Of a DNA stretch of 64,000 nucleotides, positions 63,026-64,000 are shown one piece after another. The translations under genes and the position numbers were made by a program. Each line of letters begins with the position of its first letter. Positions within the stretch are counted from its first letter, which is position 1. The notes under the pieces were generated by a model. The model was not told the origin of the DNA and did not search any database. It saw nothing but the letters and a program-made list of their open reading frames with translations. The DNA is from Arthrobacter sp. TMP15. Lineage in GTDB: Bacteria > Actinomycetota > Actinomycetes > Actinomycetales > Micrococcaceae. The stretch covers positions 2,914,001-2,978,000 of the forward strand of contig NZ_CP154262.1 in the NCBI RefSeq assembly GCF_039529835.1, in the 5' to 3' direction.

Positions 63026-63532
63026 GTGGAGTTCATGACATTAGGCCAGGCGCTGGAGAATGAACACCGTGAAATTGACGGTGGGATAGAGTCCTTCGTG
63101 GCCGCGATGGACTCCAGGGGACCCACCTCACCGACCTCGCTGCTAACGGCATTTTCGGGTCTACGCAGGCATATCTACTTGGAGGAAACTTTCTTGTTTC
63201 CACCTCTAAAGGCCGCCGGCCTCATGGGTCCACTGTTCGTGATGCTCCGCGAGCACGGCCAGCTGTGGAATCAAATGGGGACTATTGAGTCCCTACTGAG
63301 CACCGAGGCTCAGAAAGGCGGTGAGGTTCAGAAAGCCACGCAGGGCCAGAAAGTCACGCTACGCAGTGCCTGCGCGGCGTTACTCCAGCTGCTCGACGCC
63401 CACAATTCCAAGGAAGAGACCATCATTTATGCGCAAGCGGATGAAATTCTTGACTCTGCCGCCGGCAGTGAACTCCTTAGCTTCTTGGAGAAGAGGACCA
63501 TGCCACATGGCTGGGTTTGCGGCGTCAGCTAA
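63026..63532 (+). CDS. Hemerythrin-like (HHE) cation-binding protein
   Basis: 168 residues, start GTG. The four-helix HHE pattern shows ENEHREID (His14), GLRRHIYLEETFLFP (His49, Glu53), MLREHGQLWNQM and AHNSKEETIIYAQAD (His-x3-Glu). It should bind a di-iron centre for oxygen, NO or iron handling. A degenerate 18-bp triplication (63308-63361) inserts Q-K-rich repeats between helices three and four. Confidence 0.88.
   Translation: MEFMTLGQALENEHREIDGGIESFVAAMDSRGPTSPTSLLTAFSGLRRHIYLEETFLFPPLKAAGLMGPLFVMLREHGQLWNQMGTIESLLSTEAQKGGEVQKATQGQKVTLRSACAALLQLLDAHNSKEETIIYAQADEILDSAAGSELLSFLEKRTMPHGWVCGVS
63308..63361. repeat. Three degenerate 18-bp units in the hemerythrin-like gene
   Basis: Units at 63308, 63326 and 63344 share the core TCAGAAAG/CCAGAAAG at the same place and encode QK-containing hexapeptides in an inter-helix loop. 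Confidence 0.65.
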
Positions 63533-63556
63533 CCAGCCACGAGATCAACCGAGAGT

Positions 63557-64000
63557 TCAGCCAGCGGCAGCCAACAATATGGACCTCGCCAAGGGCCCCC
63601 CTGTAACGGCACCCAAGTCACCGTCTTCAACGAATACGGCCACGGCAATATCGCCTTGGGCAGCAATCACCCATGAGTGTGTACGCGGAGGATTATCCGT
63701 GCCATATTCTGCCGTCCCCGTTTTACCAATCGCCTCAGCGCCAGGCAGGTCCCCCAACATGCCTAGGTAGCCCTCAGTAACAACGGCACGCATCATTGTG
63801 CGCAGGTCTATGGCTTCCTTCTGCGTCAATGCCGCACCTTCAGCGGCCTTCGATTTGCCGTCATGGCCTTCTATCAGCACGGGAAAAACAGCAGCACCCT
63901 TGACCACAGAGGACATCATCGCAGCCATCATCAGAGGTGAGACCTGTACCTTGCCCTGACCAATCATTGAGGCGGCGTGTTCGGTTCCGGCTGAGTCGCG
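63557..64000 (-). CDS. Penicillin-binding protein, transpeptidase C-terminus (partial)
   Basis: The minus-strand frame is open from the window edge (RDSAGTEHAASMIGQGKVQVSPL) to the stop at 63557. It contains the class B/PBPA-type GQGKVQVSPLMMA and the third active-site motif GKTGTAE, followed by HSWVIAAQGDIAVAVFVEDG. This is the last 147 residues of a D,D-transpeptidase that cross-links peptidoglycan. The start and the SxxK motif lie beyond the window. Confidence 0.93.
   Translation of the reverse strand, partial: RDSAGTEHAASMIGQGKVQVSPLMMAAMMSSVVKGAAVFPVLIEGHDGKSKAAEGAALTQKEAIDLRTMMRAVVTEGYLGMLGDLPGAEAIGKTGTAEYGTDNPPRTHSWVIAAQGDIAVAVFVEDGDLGAVTGGPLARSILLAAAG

Overview
The window looks like a chromosome segment of a Micrococcaceae actinobacterium (Arthrobacter or a close relative). 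The evidence is the moderate-to-high GC, frequent GTG and TTG starts, the trio of MSMEG_4193-type phosphatase, DUF3090 and SCO1664-type kinase, the typical actinobacterial ychF-rmuC-ispH-xseA-xseB neighbourhood, a WXG100-like protein and many lipoproteins. This is inferred from gene content; no rRNA or other phylogenetic marker is present.

Region 1 (1-18.5 kb) is mostly core. It holds a peptide ABC transporter operon (SBP, DppB, DppC, the last cut by the window edge), typA, a WXG100-like gene with a partner, and a second family-5 substrate-binding lipoprotein. Next come a VOC protein, a GT2 / EEP-phosphatase / membrane-protein operon, a DUF2071 protein, an FAD-dependent oxidoreductase, RidA, and the phosphatase-DUF3090-kinase trio. 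mshC, which often follows that trio, is not there.

Region 2 (about 18.6-38.1 kb) is an accessory array at the 3' end of ychF. It contains six direct, same-orientation copies of the last codons of ychF, at about 18.63, 22.65, 25.03, 26.08, 36.82 and 38.11 kb. Their reading frames end, for example, VVEFRFNV-stop, VVEFIFSV-stop and MVEFRHN-stop. The intact ychF now ends [16 protein letters not shown]-stop. The simplest reading is serial insertion of elements that each bring a substitute ychF terminus and push the previous one away. No integrase is visible. The segments between copies carry defence-type cargo: (a) an IS3 remnant, DUF3841 and an AbiE locus with a dead toxin; (b) a Ser/Thr kinase with a RuvC/RNase H-like protein and a phosphoribosyltransferase-like protein; (c) a broken SF2 helicase; (d) an HNH endonuclease and a type I restriction-modification operon with an embedded DUF262/DUF1524 (GmrSD-type) gene; (e) a single coiled-coil/HEPN-like protein directly behind ychF.

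Region 3 (38.1-64 kb) is core again. It runs ychF, rmuC, ispH, xseAB, an esterase, PPK2, an AlaA-like aminotransferase and an osmoprotectant-type SBP. A GH35 beta-galactosidase with a divergent LacI regulator and a BadF-type sugar kinase follow. Then come a nitronate-monooxygenase-like enzyme, an Lrp regulator, CorA, a GNAT-AAA fusion, a RutE-like nitroreductase, an MmpS-like lipoprotein, malate dehydrogenase, 5-oxoprolinase (pxpA plus a pxpB-pxpC fusion), a NUDIX hydrolase, a hemerythrin-like protein and the end of a penicillin-binding protein. Several of these genes carry short in-frame tandem duplications. No tRNA, rRNA or CRISPR array was seen.
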